DNA of 6,650 bases. Origin: DATJZH01 sp035499215 (lineage in GTDB: Bacteria > Actinomycetota > Actinomycetes > Streptosporangiales > Streptosporangiaceae). The notes under the pieces were generated by a model that searched no databases, was not told the origin of the DNA, and saw nothing but the letters and a program-made list of their open reading frames with translations. Of this stretch, positions 5,726 through 6,650 are shown piece by piece; position 1 is the stretch's first letter; the number at the start of each line of letters is the position of its first letter. The stretch lies in NCBI GenBank assembly GCA_035499215.1, contig DATJZH010000211.1:1-6650 (forward strand), in the 5' to 3' direction. The position numbers and the translations under genes were made by a program.

Positions 5726-6650
5726 TCGCGCTGGGCGCCGCACTGGCCGCTGCGCTCGTCGTGCGCCGGGCCAGGCCCGGCCTGCTGGTGAACCTGGCCA
5801 TCGCGCTTGTCGTCCCGCCCGTGCTGCTGCTGCCGTGGTCTGCCGAAGTGGCCACCCAGCCCGCCGTCCTGCTGCTGGATCCAGGACTGCATTCGCCGGG
5901 GCTGGCAACCCCGGACCTGCCGGCCCGCTTCTTGCTGCTCAGCCCCGGCGGCCCCGGGCTGCCAGCATTCTGGGTCACCGCCGGGCTGATCCTGGCTGCC
6001 CTGGCTGCGCTGCTCGTCAGCAGGCGCGGGCTGGTCATGACCGGCTGGAGCGTGGCGTTACCCGGCCTGCTGATCGCGATCCTCGTCAGCCGGCTGTCGG
6101 TCGGGCCGGCAGCGGGCGGGCAGCGAGTCACGCCGTGGCCGGGCCTCCCGCTCGCGATCGCGGCGGCCGGCCTGCTGCTGGCCGTATGCGCGGCGGGCGA
6201 CGCGCTGCCCTGGCGGCTGCCCGGCCGCGGCAGCCGCCTGATAGCGGGTGCCGGCGCGCGCAGCACCGCCGTTGCGGTGATCGGCCTGCTGGCGTGCACG
6301 ACTCCGGTCCTGACCGCCGCTTGCTGGGTGACGACGGGAGTCAAGGGTCCCGTGGCACCGGTCGGCGGCCAGGTGGTGCCCGAGCTGGTTTCGGTGTCGT
6401 CCGGCAACGGGCTGCAGCTGCGCACGCTGGTGCTCCGGTCGGAAGGCGGCATCGCGTCCTACTCGGTCTTGCGGGGCTCGAGCCCCTCTTTCGCCGACCC
6501 CGACCTGGCCCAGTCGCCAGCCGCCCAGCGGGCGCTCAATACTGCCGTGGCGACCCTCGTGGCGCCCGGCGGCGGCGAGGCGGTCGATCAGGGCCAGCTG
6601 CTCGCGCGGTTCGACATCGGCTTCGTCCTCATGCGAGCGCCGGTCAATCC
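5641..6650 (+). CDS. Glycosyltransferase segment 4: remaining membrane helices and start of outer domain, partial
   Basis: Frame 1 from 5641 is open without a stop to the window edge (336 codons). Helices are visible in TALAVAAGAAFVPLLWLIAL, LLVNLAIALVVPPVLLLPW, FWVTAGLILAALAALLVS, LPGLLIAILVS, PLAIAAAGLLLAVCAAGDAL and STAVAVIGLLACTTPVLTAA. After these the chain becomes soluble (VVPELVSVSSGNGLQLRTLV...), probably outside the membrane. No start codon with a ribosome site precedes it, so it is a continuation of segment 3 and not a separate gene. The C-terminus lies beyond the window. Confidence 0.6.

Larger units (their letters stand above)
3991..6650 (+). pseudogene. Large GT2 glycosyltransferase with polytopic membrane C-terminus, frameshifted three times and cut by window edge
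   Basis: One gene can be followed through four consecutive reading-frame segments, about 887 residues to the right edge. It encodes a family 2 glycosyltransferase domain, a cytosolic linker, then about eleven membrane helices and the start of an extracytoplasmic region. Frames run 1, 3, 2, 1. Each change is explained by loss of one base near 4341, 4852 and 5640, next to C or G runs, and the protein reads sensibly across each join (e.g. HDDCEPA/PDALGQ). The start is TTG 3991; an in-frame TGA at 3970 blocks extension and there is no good ribosome site. Large GT2-membrane proteins beside whiB are known in actinobacteria, probably acting on envelope glycans; the substrate is unknown. It may be a true pseudogene or an intact gene with sequencing deletions; neighbouring genes read cleanly. 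Confidence 0.8.

Noticed and set aside
5634..6452. 272-codon minus-strand frame opposite the membrane region of the glycosyltransferase
   Set aside because: It is Ser/Thr/Pro/Ala-rich shadow translation opposite a clear run of membrane helices on the plus strand.

Overview
The window is high-GC DNA (roughly 70 percent G+C) with GTG and TTG starts, purine-rich Shine-Dalgarno sites and strong G/C preference at third codon positions. It holds a two-domain FbiB, a CofD/FbiA and a WhiB protein whose Cys-cluster region closely resembles Streptomyces WhiB. Together these place it in the Actinomycetota, most likely a mycelial or spore-forming actinomycete. The genus cannot be read from the sequence.

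Layout, left to right. Positions 1-331 hold a minus-strand open frame that runs off the left edge; it is unrecognised and low confidence. Positions 350-616 encode a small LapA/DUF1049-type two-helix membrane protein (+), with a perfect hairpin lying across its stop codon. Positions 617-960 contain no convincing intact gene; a weak, frame-broken resemblance to an integrase core is noted there. Positions 961-2250 (fbiB) and 2241-3191 (fbiA/cofD) form a translationally coupled minus-strand pair for late coenzyme F420 biosynthesis. A 278-base divergent region (3192-3469) carries a candidate promoter, a GACAC motif and a direct repeat. whiB (3470-3751, +) follows. From 3991 to the right edge lies one very large membrane glycosyltransferase gene: a GT2 catalytic domain fused to a polytopic C-terminal region. 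It is split here by three apparent single-base deletions, all in the same direction.

How the genes relate. FbiA joins the phospho-linked C3 unit to FO, and FbiB reduces and polyglutamylates the product to mature F420; their overlap indicates co-expression. WhiB is an iron-sulfur developmental and cell-division regulator whose gene lies beside fbiA in other actinobacteria too (e.g. whiB2/fbiA in Mycobacterium). The large glycosyltransferase downstream of whiB probably acts on an envelope polymer, but its substrate cannot be deduced.

Overall this looks like a conserved core actinobacterial neighbourhood, not an accessory island. I found no CRISPR array, tRNA, rRNA, complete mobile element or clear new system. 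The points most worth a second look are the triple frameshift in the glycosyltransferase, the architecture of the whiB/fbiA regulatory region, and the unrecognised frame at the left edge.
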